64,000 nucleotides of DNA from JAFGBI01 sp964454025 (GTDB lineage: Bacteria; Myxococcota_A; Polyangia; Polyangiales; Polyangiaceae): NCBI GenBank assembly GCA_964454025.1, contig CAYVRP010000006.1, positions 52,862 to 116,861 on the forward strand. Reading direction: 5' to 3'. Below, in pieces: positions 7,532 to 17,169 of this stretch. The position numbers and the translations under genes were made by a program. How positions within the stretch are numbered: the first letter of the stretch is position 1; each line of letters starts with the position of its first letter. The notes beneath the pieces were generated by a model. It was given only the letters and a program-made list of their open reading frames with translations. It did no database searches and was not told the origin of the DNA.

Positions 7532-9910
7532 ATGCACAGCAGCAAGCACATCGGTGTCGTGGCGGCCCTGACCGCGCTGCCGTTGCTCTTCGGCCTCGGC
7601 TGCGGCGCGGGCGCCGCCGGCGGCAAGGGCGCCGCCGCGGTGGGCGCCGTCCCGCCCGCCAGCGGGACCCTCGCGCCGGGCGCCGCCGAGCGCGCCGGCA
7701 ACAACATCTTCTGGAACGAAACCTTCGAGGAGGGCACCCCGCTGCCCTGGAGCACGACCTTCGCGCCGCCGGCCGCCGGCAGCGCCCGCGTCGTCGGCGA
7801 GGAGCTCTGCCTGAAGATCGACGCCGCCGGCTCGAACACCTACGACGTCGTCCTGCGCCACCGCGACGTCCCCGTCGCGCGCGGCCACCAGTACCAGGTG
7901 ATGATGAAGGTGCGCGCCACCGCCCCCACGCGCCTGCGGGCGCGGCTCGCCAAGGCCGGTCCTCCCTACGACGAGTACTGGTCGGCCCTGGCGGACGTGG
8001 GCACGACCCCGCAGACGCTGCTCGGCACCTTCGCGGGCACCGCGGACGACCCCCAGGCCGAGTTCGCCGTCCACCTCGGCGGTCCGCTCGTCGGTGAGGT
8101 CCCGGTCGAGGTCTGCTTCGACGACCTGCAGCTCAACGATCCAGAGTTCCAGCTCCCCGAGGGGCGGCAGACCGGGCCGTTGCCGAAGGTCCGCGTCAAC
8201 CAGGTCGGCTACCTGCCCGAGTTCGCCAAGCACGCCACCTACAAGACCACCGCCACCGAGCCGCTCGAGTGGCAGCTCGTGGACGCCTCCGGCAAGACGG
8301 TGGCCACGGGCAAGACGGTGCGGTTCGGCGAGGACAAGGCCGCCGGCGAGCTGCTCCACACCATCGATTTTTCGTCCTTCAAGACGCCGGGCAAGGGGTA
8401 CAAGCTCCGGGTCGGGGTCGACGAGAGCCTCCCCTTCGACATCGGCCAGGACGTCTACCACTCGCTCAAGTACGACGCCCTCGCCTACTTCTACCACAAC
8501 CGGAGCGGCATCGAGATCCGGGCCGATCTCGCCGGCGGCGCGCAGTGGGCGCGGCCCGCCGGGCACCCCGGCGACAAGTCGGTGAAGTGTGCGCCGGAGA
8601 GCTCGCTCCAGGGCTCGTTCAAGCAGTACGCGTGCGACTACGCCCTGGACGTCTCGGGCGGCTGGTATGACGCCGGCGATCACGGAAAGTACGTGGTCAA
8701 CGGCGGCATCTCCCTGTGGACGCTGCAAAACCAGTACGAGACGTTGAAGTACCTGCGCAAGACCGGCGGCGACTTCGGCGACGGCAAGTTGAAGATCCCC
8801 GAGGCGGGCAACGGCGTCGCCGACCTGCTAGACGAGGCCCGCTGGGAGATGGAGTGGATGCTGCGGATGCAGGTCCCGCCCGGCAAGCCGCACGCCGGGA
8901 TGGTCCACCACAAGATGCACAGCATCAGGTGGACGGGGATCCCGACTCGCCCCGATCAGGACACCGTGGAGCGCTACCTGCGCCCCGTGAGCACGGCGGC
9001 CACCCTGAACCTCGTCGGCGCGGCGGCCCAGGCCGCGCGGATCTGGAAGCCGATCGACCCGGCGTTCTCCGCCCGGTGCCTGAAGGCAGCGGAGATCGCC
9101 TGGGCGGCGGCCAAGAAGGAGCCCGCCATCGTCGCCGAGGGCATGGTCGAGGGCGGCGGCGCCTACGGCGACTCGAACTTCGACGACGAGTGGTACTGGG
9201 CCGCCGCGGAGCTCTTCATCACCACCGGCGACCCCAAGTACAAGGCCGAGTTCCAGAAGCTGCCGCAGAACCAGCGGATGCCGGTCAACGCCGGCGGCGG
9301 CACCGCGAGCATGAGCTGGGACCAGCTCTCGGCGCTCGGCAAGATCTCGCTGGCCGTGGTCCCCAACAAGCTCACGCCGGCCGAGGTGCAGGAGCAGCGC
9401 AAGCAGATCATCGGCGCCGCGGACCACTACCTCGGGCTGATCGAGAAGCGCGCCTACCGCGTGCCCATGGAGTCGGAGACGAGCTACCCCTGGGGCTCGA
9501 ACTCGTTCGTGCTCAACAACATGGTGGTGATGGCCCTCGCCTACGACTTCACCAAGGACAAGAAGTACGTGAACGGCGTCATCGACGCCATGAACTACAT
9601 CCTCGGCCTCAACCCGAAGGTGCAGTCCTACGTCAGCGGGTACGGGGAGCGGCCGCTCCAGCACCCCCACCACCGCTTCTGGGCGCAGCAGAAGGACCCG
9701 AGCTTCCCGCCGCCGCCGCCGGGCGCCGTCTCCGGCGGCCCGAACTCGAGCCTCCAGGACCCGTACGCCAAGCAGGCCGGGCTCCCGGGCTGCGCCCCTC
9801 AGAAGTGCTTCATCGATCACATCGAGAGCTGGTCGACCAACGAGATCACCATCAACTGGAACGCCCCGCTCGCCTGGGCGGCGGCGTTCCTCGACGAAGT
9901 CGGCCGATGA
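7532..9910 (+). CDS. Secreted glycoside hydrolase family 9 (endoglucanase/cellulase)
   Basis: Predicted extracellular cellulase of 792 aa. In order: a signal peptide (hydrophobic core VVAALTALPLLFGLG followed by Cys, so lipid anchoring is possible though the lipobox is weak); a CBM4/9-like jelly-roll (about 50-200, NNIFWNETFEEG to CFDDLQL); the Ig-like CelD_N domain (about 215-300, KVRVNQVGYLP); and a GH9 (alpha/alpha)6 barrel. Catalytic-base region GGWYDAGDHGKY (Asp about 380 and 383), the His signature near 711 (GERPLQHPHHRFW) and the C-terminal signature with Glu about 771 (STNEITINWNAPLAW) are all intact. The ATG at 7532 is chosen for the upstream AAGGAGAG Shine-Dalgarno; an ATG at 7499 lacks one. 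Expected to act on cellulose or other beta-glucans. Confidence 0.95.
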   Translation: MHSSKHIGVVAALTALPLLFGLGCGAGAAGGKGAAAVGAVPPASGTLAPGAAERAGNNIFWNETFEEGTPLPWSTTFAPPAAGSARVVGEELCLKIDAAGSNTYDVVLRHRDVPVARGHQYQVMMKVRATAPTRLRARLAKAGPPYDEYWSALADVGTTPQTLLGTFAGTADDPQAEFAVHLGGPLVGEVPVEVCFDDLQLNDPEFQLPEGRQTGPLPKVRVNQVGYLPEFAKHATYKTTATEPLEWQLVDASGKTVATGKTVRFGEDKAAGELLHTIDFSSFKTPGKGYKLRVGVDESLPFDIGQDVYHSLKYDALAYFYHNRSGIEIRADLAGGAQWARPAGHPGDKSVKCAPESSLQGSFKQYACDYALDVSGGWYDAGDHGKYVVNGGISLWTLQNQYETLKYLRKTGGDFGDGKLKIPEAGNGVADLLDEARWEMEWMLRMQVPPGKPHAGMVHHKMHSIRWTGIPTRPDQDTVERYLRPVSTAATLNLVGAAAQAARIWKPIDPAFSARCLKAAEIAWAAAKKEPAIVAEGMVEGGGAYGDSNFDDEWYWAAAELFITTGDPKYKAEFQKLPQNQRMPVNAGGGTASMSWDQLSALGKISLAVVPNKLTPAEVQEQRKQIIGAADHYLGLIEKRAYRVPMESETSYPWGSNSFVLNNMVVMALAYDFTKDKKYVNGVIDAMNYILGLNPKVQSYVSGYGERPLQHPHHRFWAQQKDPSFPPPPPGAVSGGPNSSLQDPYAKQAGLPGCAPQKCFIDHIESWSTNEITINWNAPLAWAAAFLDEVGR

Positions 9911-9952
9911 GGTAGGGTCCCGGTCCGGGCGCGGTTTCGTGCCCGGCCGCGC

Positions 9953-12115
9953 ATGCCCTCGTTCCTCTCCGACCCGAACCAGCTCGCGCTGTGGCTGGTG
10001 GTGCTCTCCTGCGCCGTCGCCCTGGGACGGACCGTGGCGCAGGTGGCCGCGCACGGCCTCGGCCGCGCGGCCCTGGACGCGTTCGTGACGCTGCTCTTCG
10101 TCGGCGGCGTGGCCGCGGGGGGGCACTGGCTGGCGCCGCGCGTGGCCGGCTACCTCGGGCTCGCCGCCTGGGGGGCGGCGATCCTGGCGCCCAACGCCCT
10201 GGCGGCGACCGCGTTCTCGCGCTCGCTGCGGCGCGACTTTCGCACGGGGGCTGCGCTCTACGGGCTGCTCGCCCTGCTCCGACCGCTGGGCGGGTTCCGG
10301 GCTCAGCGGGACTACTTCCGTGCCCTCGACTGGCTCGCCTCGGGCCACCGCCGCGCCGGGCTCGGGCTGCTCGCGCGCCTCCAGAGCGACCCCGCGCTCG
10401 GCCCGCTCGCCACCATCGAGCGGCTCACCGCCGACGGGGACTGGGCCGGCGTCCGCCGGTTCGTGGAGGGCCACGGGGGCCCGCCCGCCGGCGCCCTGCC
10501 GCTGCTGCCGCGCTACCTGCGTGCGCTCGGCGAGCTCGGGGAGGTCGAGGCGCTCGTCGCCGCGCTCGTGCGGCACCGCCCGAGCCTGGGCCGCCGACCG
10601 CCGCTGCTGCTGCAGGGGCTCCTCTTCGCCTTCGCCTTCGGCGGCCGCGTCGACGCCGTCTCCGCCCTCCTCGGCGGTCCGCTCGCCGCGCTCGACGAGC
10701 GGTCACGCGGGCTGTGGCTGGGGACCGCGGAGCTCGCCGCCGGCGCCGCGAGCGCGGGGCTCGCCCGGCTGACCGCGGCGCGGGCGCGCGCGGACGCGCA
10801 GCAGCTCGAACAGATCGATCGCCGCCTCGCCGCCGCCCCGAGCCAGAGCTGCGCGTCGACCTCGGCGGCCGTCGGCGCCGAGCTCGACGCGCTCGCGCGC
10901 GTGTCGGCGGCGCTGGCGCGAAGCGTCCCCGGCTTCGGCTCGCGGCGCTTCCCCCTCGGGACTGCGCTGCTCACCGCGGCGATCCTGGGGGCGTTCGCCG
11001 TCGAGGGGGGGGGCGGCGGGAGCCTCGAACCGGACACGCTCGAGCGTCTCGGGGCGCTGGTGCCGGCCCGGGTGGCGGCCGGCGAGTGGCGGCGGATCGT
11101 CACCGCCCTGTTCCTGCACATGGGGCCCGTCCACCTGGTGATGAACCTGCTGGCGTCGATCCCGATCGGGATCTACCTCGAGCGACGCCTCGGCGCCGTG
11201 CGCACGGTCGCCACGCTCCTGGTGAGCGGCGCCGTCCCCATGGCCGCCCACGTCGGGTTCTGGGCGCTCGGAGGTGAGGCGGTGACCACCGTGGGCGCCT
11301 CCGGGGCGGTCATGGGCGGGGGCGGGGTGGCCGGGGCCATCCTGCTGCGAGCCGTCCTCGACGATCGGCTCCCGGAGGCGCGGCGGTGGCTCCGGAGCCT
11401 GCTGGTGCTGATCGTGGTGCAGACCCTCATCGATCTCCTGATCCCGGCGGTCGACTTCCTCGGGCACGCGCTCGGGCTCGCGGTGGGGTTCTGCCTCGGG
11501 GCCGTCCAGGTGAGGCTCGGCGCGCCCCGGACGCTCCTGGTCGGCGTGCCCGCTATCGCGGCCGCGCTCGGCGGTCACTGGGCTACGACGTGGTTGCCGT
11601 GGCGCCAGCCGCTCTGCGGCCCCGGCGAGGTGACGATGTGCGAGCTCGCGTGTCGGCTCGGGGTGCTCGACGCCTGCGGCGCGCTGGGGCAGAAGCTCGC
11701 CCTCGGCGAGGAGCTCCCCGCCGACCCGGAGCGCGCGCGCGCGCTGCTGGCGCGCGCGGGCGCTGGCTCCGTCCGCGAGGCATGCAACGCGCTCGGCATC
11801 GCGCGCGACGGCAGCGGCCGGCGCGCGGACGCGCGGGCTCGCTCGCGCGCGGCGTTCGCGCGGGCGTGCGAGCTCGGATCCCGCGCGGGCTGCCACAACC
11901 TCGGCACGCTCCTCGCCTTCGACGGCGAGGACGCCCAGGAGCGGGCGCGCGGTCGGGGGCTGCTCGCCGCGGAGTGTCGCGACGGCGACGGCGCGTCCTG
12001 TGACGCTCTGGCGACGCTCTGCAACGTCGGCGACGACGCGGCCTGCACGGCGGTCGACGACCAGCCCCCCGAGCCCACGGGGCACGGCGCGTGGCGTCGC
12101 CTTGAGGACCGGTGA
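9953..12115 (+). CDS. Rhomboid-family intramembrane serine protease with N-terminal extension and C-terminal Cys-rich Sel1-like region
   Basis: Membrane protease of 720 aa. Residues about 1-110 hold two or three membrane segments; about 110-330 are a soluble helical, TPR-like stretch. The rhomboid core (about 335-530) has the HxxxH...N helix (HMGPVHLVMNLL), the nucleophile motif GASGAVMG with Ser about 450, and the catalytic His about 505 in GHALGLAVG. The C-terminal 170 residues contain paired Cys and helix-turn-helix units resembling Sel1 repeats (CNALGIARDG, CHNLGTLLAFDG, CDALATLCNVGDDAAC). A TAGGGT hexamer lies 34 nt upstream of the start. Rhomboids cut transmembrane segments; the Sel1-like part may bind substrate or partners (inference). 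Confidence 0.88.
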   Translation: MPSFLSDPNQLALWLVVLSCAVALGRTVAQVAAHGLGRAALDAFVTLLFVGGVAAGGHWLAPRVAGYLGLAAWGAAILAPNALAATAFSRSLRRDFRTGAALYGLLALLRPLGGFRAQRDYFRALDWLASGHRRAGLGLLARLQSDPALGPLATIERLTADGDWAGVRRFVEGHGGPPAGALPLLPRYLRALGELGEVEALVAALVRHRPSLGRRPPLLLQGLLFAFAFGGRVDAVSALLGGPLAALDERSRGLWLGTAELAAGAASAGLARLTAARARADAQQLEQIDRRLAAAPSQSCASTSAAVGAELDALARVSAALARSVPGFGSRRFPLGTALLTAAILGAFAVEGGGGGSLEPDTLERLGALVPARVAAGEWRRIVTALFLHMGPVHLVMNLLASIPIGIYLERRLGAVRTVATLLVSGAVPMAAHVGFWALGGEAVTTVGASGAVMGGGGVAGAILLRAVLDDRLPEARRWLRSLLVLIVVQTLIDLLIPAVDFLGHALGLAVGFCLGAVQVRLGAPRTLLVGVPAIAAALGGHWATTWLPWRQPLCGPGEVTMCELACRLGVLDACGALGQKLALGEELPADPERARALLARAGAGSVREACNALGIARDGSGRRADARARSRAAFARACELGSRAGCHNLGTLLAFDGEDAQERARGRGLLAAECRDGDGASCDALATLCNVGDDAACTAVDDQPPEPTGHGAWRRLEDR

Positions 12116-12215
12116 TTGCCGCTGGCTGCTCGATGCGCTAGCGGGGTGGCTCGCTCCGGGCGTCGCGCCGCCGGCGCGGTGCCCGGCCCCCCCTCGCCCT
12201 CACCCCCGGTTCGCC

Positions 12216-14912
12216 ATGGCCAAGCGCTCCCTCGACGCGTTCTCCACCCGCTCCACGCTCACCGTCGGCGGCGTCGATCTCGAGTACTACAGCCTCCCGC
12301 GCCTGGCGGCGGCCATCGGCCGCGACCTCCGCCGCCTGCCCGTGTCGCTGCGCGTCCTGCTCGAGAATCTGCTGCGCCACGAGGATGGGCGGGCCGTCCG
12401 TCGCGCGGACATCGAGGCGGTCGCGCGTTGGGAGGCCAGCGCCGCGCCGCACGTGGAGATCGCGTTCCAGCCGGCGCGCGTCATCCTCCAGGATTTCACC
12501 GGGGTGCCCGCGGTCGTCGACCTGGCGGCGATGCGCGACGCGATGGCGGCCCTGGGGGGCGATCCCGCCCGCATCGAGCCGCGCTGCCCGGCCGAGCTCG
12601 TGATCGATCACTCGATCCAGGTCGACGCCTACGGCACCGCGGAGGCGCTGGTTCACAACGTCGCTCGCGAGCACGCGCGGAACCGGGAACGGTACGCGCT
12701 GCTCCGCTGGGCCCAGGGCGCGTTCGCGAGCTTCCGGGTGGTGCCCCCGTCGACCGGCATCGTGCACCAGGTGAACGTGGAGTACCTCGCGCGGGTGGTC
12801 TTCGTCGAGGACGGCGTCGCCTTTCCCGACACGCTCGTCGGCACGGACAGTCACACCACGATGGTGAACGGCATCGGCGTCCTCGGCTGGGGCGTCGGTG
12901 GTATCGAGGCGGAGGCGGCGATGCTCGGGCAGCCAGTCGCCATGCTCGTGCCCCAGGTGGTCGGGGTGCGGCTCCGGGGCGCGCTGCCGCCGGGGGCCAC
13001 CGCGACCGACCTGGTGCTCACCCTGACGGCGCTCCTGCGCGCGCGCGGTGTGGTGGGTCGCTTCGTGGAGTTCTACGGGGAGGGGTTGGCCCGGTTGCCG
13101 CCTGCGGACCGGACCACGATCGCCAACATGGCGCCCGAGTTCGGCTCCACCTGCGCTTTCTTCCCCATCGACGCCCAGACGCTGTCCTACCTGCGGCTCA
13201 CGGGGCGAAGCCCGGCGGACGTCGCGCGCGTCGAGGCCTACGCCCGCGCGCAGGGGCTCTTCTTCACCAGCGACGCTCCCGAGCCCGAGTACAGCGATCG
13301 GCTCGATCTCGACCTCGGCACGGTGGTTCCCTCCGTCGCCGGGCCGCGGCGACCGCACGACCGGGTCGCGCTCGCGGACGTGAAGGCGGGCTTCGCGGCG
13401 GCGCTGCCCGGGATGGTCCGCCAGGGGGAGGGCACGGCCGAGGCGCTCGACCGCCGCGCGCGGGTCGCGCTCGACGGCGCCGAGGTGGAGCTCGCCCACG
13501 GGAGCGTCGTCATCGCGGCGATCCCCTCCTGCACCAACACGTCCAACCCCTCGGTCCTGATCGCCGCGGGCCTGCTGGCGCAGAACGCGGTGCGGCGCGG
13601 GCTCAAGGTCAAGCCCTGGGTCAAGACCAGCCTCGCGCCGGGCTCGCGGGCGGTCACCGAATACCTGCGCGCGGCCGGGCTCCTCGGGGCGCTCGAGGCG
13701 CTCGGCTTCTTCGTCGTGGGCTACGGCTGCACGACGTGCATCGGCAACAGCGGTCCGCTGCCGGAGCCGGTGAGCGCGGGCATCCGCGAGGCGGGGCTCG
13801 TCGCGGTGAGCGTGCTCAGCGGCAACCGCAACTTCGAGGGTCGCATCAGCCCGGACACGCGCGCCAACTACCTCGCCAGCCCGCCCCTGGTCGTCGCCTA
13901 CGCGCTGGCCGGGCGGATCGACCTCGATCTGACGGCCGAGCCGCTGGGTCACGACGGCGCGGGCCAGCCCGTCTTCCTCCGCGATCTCTGGCCGACGGAG
14001 GAACAGGTCCAGGCGGTGGTCGCGGCGCACGGCACCGAGGACCGCTTCCGGAGCGCCTACGCCGACGTGTTCCGGGGTGACGAGACGTGGCGCGCGCTGC
14101 CGGTGCCGGCGGGCGCCCGCTTCGCCTGGGATCCGGCCAGCACCTACGTCCGCCGGCCGGACTTCCTCGTCGATCTGCCCCGCGACCCCGCCCCGCTGGC
14201 GGATCTCCGGGGCGCCCGCGTCCTGGCGCTGCTCGGCGACATGATCACGACCGATCACATCTCGCCGGCGGGGTCGATCGCGAAGGACTCGCCGGCCGCG
14301 CGCTACCTGGCGGAGCGGGGGGTCGCGCCGGGCGATTTCAACTCGTACGGGGCCCGCCGGGGCAACCACGAGGTGATGGTACGCGGGACCTTCGCCAACG
14401 TGCGCCTCCGGAACCTGCTCCTTCCCGGGACGGAGGGCGGCGTGACCCGCCACTTCCCGGACGGCGCGCCGATGAGCATCTTCGACGCGGCGATGCGGTA
14501 CAGGCAGGAGGGGGTGCCCCTGGTCGTCGTCGCCGGCCACGACTACGGCACCGGGTCGTCCCGGGACTGGGCCGCCAAGGGGACTGCCCTGCTCGGCGTG
14601 CGCGCCGTGCTGGCGCGATCCTTCGAGCGCATCCACCGTTCGAACCTGGTCGGGATGGGCGTCCTCCCGCTCGAGTTCCTGCCCGGGGCCAGCCGCGAGT
14701 CGCTCGGGCTGACCGGTGAGGAGGTCCTCTCGGTGACCGGGATCGAGGCGGGCCTCGAGCCGGGCAAGATCGTGGACGTCGTTGTCGGCGACCCCGACCG
14801 CGCGCCCCTGAAGTTCCAGGTCAAGGTGCGCATCGACACCGGGGTCGAGCTGGAGTACTTCCGGCACGGGGGGATCCTGCCGTTCGTGCTCCGGCAGCTC
14901 CTCGCGAGCTGA
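12216..14912 (+). CDS. acnA: Aconitate hydratase (AcnA/IRP type)
   Basis: TCA-cycle [4Fe-4S] enzyme that isomerises citrate and isocitrate; 898 aa, the usual length of bacterial AcnA. Seen motifs: GTDSHTTMVNGIGVLGWGVG; the cluster ligands SCTNTSN and GYGCTTCIGNSG (three Cys); the swivel-domain motifs GDMITTDHISPAGSI and NSYGARRGNHEVM; and the C-terminal substrate-binding GHDYGTGSSRDWAAKG followed by RSFERIHRSNL. The ORF is open further upstream to 12000, but that part overlaps the rhomboid gene; the ATG at 12216 matches the normal AcnA N-terminus (LDAFSTRSTLTVGG). It is monocistronic as far as can be seen. Confidence 0.97.
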   Translation: MAKRSLDAFSTRSTLTVGGVDLEYYSLPRLAAAIGRDLRRLPVSLRVLLENLLRHEDGRAVRRADIEAVARWEASAAPHVEIAFQPARVILQDFTGVPAVVDLAAMRDAMAALGGDPARIEPRCPAELVIDHSIQVDAYGTAEALVHNVAREHARNRERYALLRWAQGAFASFRVVPPSTGIVHQVNVEYLARVVFVEDGVAFPDTLVGTDSHTTMVNGIGVLGWGVGGIEAEAAMLGQPVAMLVPQVVGVRLRGALPPGATATDLVLTLTALLRARGVVGRFVEFYGEGLARLPPADRTTIANMAPEFGSTCAFFPIDAQTLSYLRLTGRSPADVARVEAYARAQGLFFTSDAPEPEYSDRLDLDLGTVVPSVAGPRRPHDRVALADVKAGFAAALPGMVRQGEGTAEALDRRARVALDGAEVELAHGSVVIAAIPSCTNTSNPSVLIAAGLLAQNAVRRGLKVKPWVKTSLAPGSRAVTEYLRAAGLLGALEALGFFVVGYGCTTCIGNSGPLPEPVSAGIREAGLVAVSVLSGNRNFEGRISPDTRANYLASPPLVVAYALAGRIDLDLTAEPLGHDGAGQPVFLRDLWPTEEQVQAVVAAHGTEDRFRSAYADVFRGDETWRALPVPAGARFAWDPASTYVRRPDFLVDLPRDPAPLADLRGARVLALLGDMITTDHISPAGSIAKDSPAARYLAERGVAPGDFNSYGARRGNHEVMVRGTFANVRLRNLLLPGTEGGVTRHFPDGAPMSIFDAAMRYRQEGVPLVVVAGHDYGTGSSRDWAAKGTALLGVRAVLARSFERIHRSNLVGMGVLPLEFLPGASRESLGLTGEEVLSVTGIEAGLEPGKIVDVVVGDPDRAPLKFQVKVRIDTGVELEYFRHGGILPFVLRQLLAS

Positions 14913-14973
14913 GGTCCCGCTCGGCGGGCGCGGCGCGCGCGGGCGCCGCCGTTGTCCGGCGCCGTCGCCCCGC

Positions 14974-14979
14974 TATGCT
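14974..14979 (+). promoter_or_regulatory. Candidate -10 hexamer TATGCT
   Basis: TATGCT preceded by CGC, ending 9 nt before the ATG at 14989. It shares the spacing found upstream of other leaderless-type starts in this window. No -35 box seen. Confidence 0.35.
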
Positions 14980-14988
14980 CGCCGGCCG

Positions 14989-17169
14989 ATGGCGGCGCAG
15001 GATCCCCGGCTGGATCGCGCGGCGACGTGGGTTGCCCGGGGGGCGACCGCGGCGTTCGTCGTCCTCGCGACCTGGGAGATCACCGGCCCCTTCGACGCCG
15101 GTCACGACGCCGCCACCGCCGCCGTGGGCATCGCCGCGCTGAATTCCTGGCGCTGGGGGATCCTCGCTCCCGTCACCCACTTCTCCGCCGTGCCGCCCAC
15201 CGCGGGCGACTTCTACTGCCACCACCCGTGGGGGATCTTCTGGACCACGGCGCTGCTGGTCCGCGTCCTGGGGGCGCACGACTGGGTGCTGCGCCTGGCG
15301 CCGCTCGGCATGAGCGCGGCCACGCCGCCGCTGGTGTTCGCGGCGTCGCGACGCCTCTGGGGTGCGCCGGCCGCGGCCGCGGCCGCCGTCGCCTTCACCG
15401 TCACGCCGATCGCGCTCGCCTTCGCCGACTTCAACGCCCTCGAGGTGCCGGTCATGTTCGGCGTCGCCCTGGGCAGCTGGGGGCGCGTGCGCTTCGCCGA
15501 GGGGGGGCGGCGACGGTGGCTCGCGGTCGCGCTCCTCGGGCTCGCCCACGCCATGAACAGTGACTGGGCGGCCTTCGTCTTCGTGGGGACCGTGCTCGGC
15601 GCGGGCCTGCTCCACGCCGCGCCGCCCGTGGCCCGCCGCCTCCCCCCGCTCCCACCGCGCGCCGCCGTCGGGTGGGTGCTCCTCGCCGTGATCGCCGCGC
15701 TCATCGGCGGCGGGTATGTGGCGCTGTTCTGGTGGCTGGGACGGCTCGACGATCTGCTCGCGCAGGGCGCGGCGCGCGCCGCGGGCGCGCTGACTCCGCT
15801 CGCCGCCCTCCTCGCGGCGCGCCGCCACTGGCTCGAGCTCTGCTTCACCCCGGTCGGGATGGCGCTCGGGGTGCTCGCGCTCCCGTGCCTCCTGGTCCGG
15901 GCGGCGCGCGGGAGCGCGCTCGAGGCGCTCCCGCTCGGCGTCCTGGTGATGGCGACGTTCCAGTACCTCGTGTTCAAGAACGGCGCGGACGTGCACGTGT
16001 TCTGGCCGCACTACTTCGCCCTGTACCTCGCCTACGGGGTGGGCGCGCTCGTCGCGACCCTGGGCGGTGCGCTCGCCGCGTCCTCGCGGCCGACGCGCCC
16101 GGACCAGTCGAGCTGGCGCCGCCACCTCGGCGGACGGGTCGCGTTCGTCGTCGGGCTCGCCCCGCTGCTGGTGATGGCCCCCGACGCGCTCGCGACGCTG
16201 GCCTACGCGCGGCGGACCGGCAAGCGCTTCGACGACGGCTGGCGCCTGATCCTGCAGGGGGGCGACCTGCACGCCGTGGCGCGGGAGGTCAGCGGGCGCC
16301 TCGGTCCGGGCGCGATCGTCGGCGTGCACCGGAGCGTGCAGCTCGACTGGGCCCTCGAGTGGGCGCTGCGCCGCCCCGTCCTCGCCCACGCGACCCCCTT
16401 CGACTCCGTGGACCTGCTCCTGGTCGACGCCCGGTTCGCGGCGCCCGAGGTCCTCACCCACCTCGCAGCCACCACCGCCGTGACCGCCTACGGCCCCTTC
16501 TGGGTAGTGGAGGTGGGGCGGCCGGCGGCGCCCCTCGTGGCCCGCCGCATCACCCGCACGGAGCCCGGCTGCTGGCGGTGGTACTGGGTGGACGGGAATG
16601 ACCCGTGCTTCGGCTTCGCGCCGGACCCGTTCGGGACCTGGGAGCTGCGCCACCATTTCGGCCAGACGCCGAACCCGCCCCCCGCGGCCGCGCCGCGGAG
16701 CACCGACGAGCTCCGCGTGGCCCACGCCGTGGCGCTCGCCGCCGGGGACGAGGCGACCGCCGCGCGCCTCCTCGCCGCGCTCCTCGAGCGCCTGGACCAG
16801 CGCCCGCGGACCGTGTTCGCCGACGGCACCGAGCTGCTCGGCTTCGAGCTCGTGCCCGGCGTCGCGCCCCTGCTGAGGCTGTACCTGGACGCCGGTACCA
16901 GCCCGGGAGCCCGCGACCGCACGCTGCGCGTCGTGTCTCGCGTCGATCGCCGCCCGGGGTCGACCGTGGCTCCGCCGCGGCGGGACCGCGAGGTCGGGCT
17001 CCCTTTCGCCATCCCCGCCGTGCTCTTCCGTCCGCGCCACGTCTACGTGGCGGAGTCGGAGATCCGGCGTCAGCCCGGCGTCGACGCGGTGTCGGCCGAG
17101 CTGATCGGCGAGGACCCGCGCCTGGCGCCGCCGAGCACGGCGCGGATCCCCCTCTTCGTGTGGCGCTGA
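14989..17169 (+). CDS. GT-C fold membrane glycosyltransferase-like protein (PMT/GT39 type)
   Basis: Large polytopic membrane protein of 726 aa with about ten to twelve hydrophobic segments in the first 420 residues and a soluble C-terminal domain of about 300 residues. The first external loop carries acidic and His/Pro residues (GHDAATAA... and FYCHHPWGIFW) as in dolichyl- or polyprenyl-phosphate-sugar-dependent GT-C enzymes. Such proteins transfer a sugar from a lipid carrier to proteins or envelope polymers on the outer face of the inner membrane. Assignment is by topology and this loop; donor and acceptor are unknown. The 3' end overlaps the convergent protease gene by 100 bp. Confidence 0.65.
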   Translation: MAAQDPRLDRAATWVARGATAAFVVLATWEITGPFDAGHDAATAAVGIAALNSWRWGILAPVTHFSAVPPTAGDFYCHHPWGIFWTTALLVRVLGAHDWVLRLAPLGMSAATPPLVFAASRRLWGAPAAAAAAVAFTVTPIALAFADFNALEVPVMFGVALGSWGRVRFAEGGRRRWLAVALLGLAHAMNSDWAAFVFVGTVLGAGLLHAAPPVARRLPPLPPRAAVGWVLLAVIAALIGGGYVALFWWLGRLDDLLAQGAARAAGALTPLAALLAARRHWLELCFTPVGMALGVLALPCLLVRAARGSALEALPLGVLVMATFQYLVFKNGADVHVFWPHYFALYLAYGVGALVATLGGALAASSRPTRPDQSSWRRHLGGRVAFVVGLAPLLVMAPDALATLAYARRTGKRFDDGWRLILQGGDLHAVAREVSGRLGPGAIVGVHRSVQLDWALEWALRRPVLAHATPFDSVDLLLVDARFAAPEVLTHLAATTAVTAYGPFWVVEVGRPAAPLVARRITRTEPGCWRWYWVDGNDPCFGFAPDPFGTWELRHHFGQTPNPPPAAAPRSTDELRVAHAVALAAGDEATAARLLAALLERLDQRPRTVFADGTELLGFELVPGVAPLLRLYLDAGTSPGARDRTLRVVSRVDRRPGSTVAPPRRDREVGLPFAIPAVLFRPRHVYVAESEIRRQPGVDAVSAELIGEDPRLAPPSTARIPLFVWR

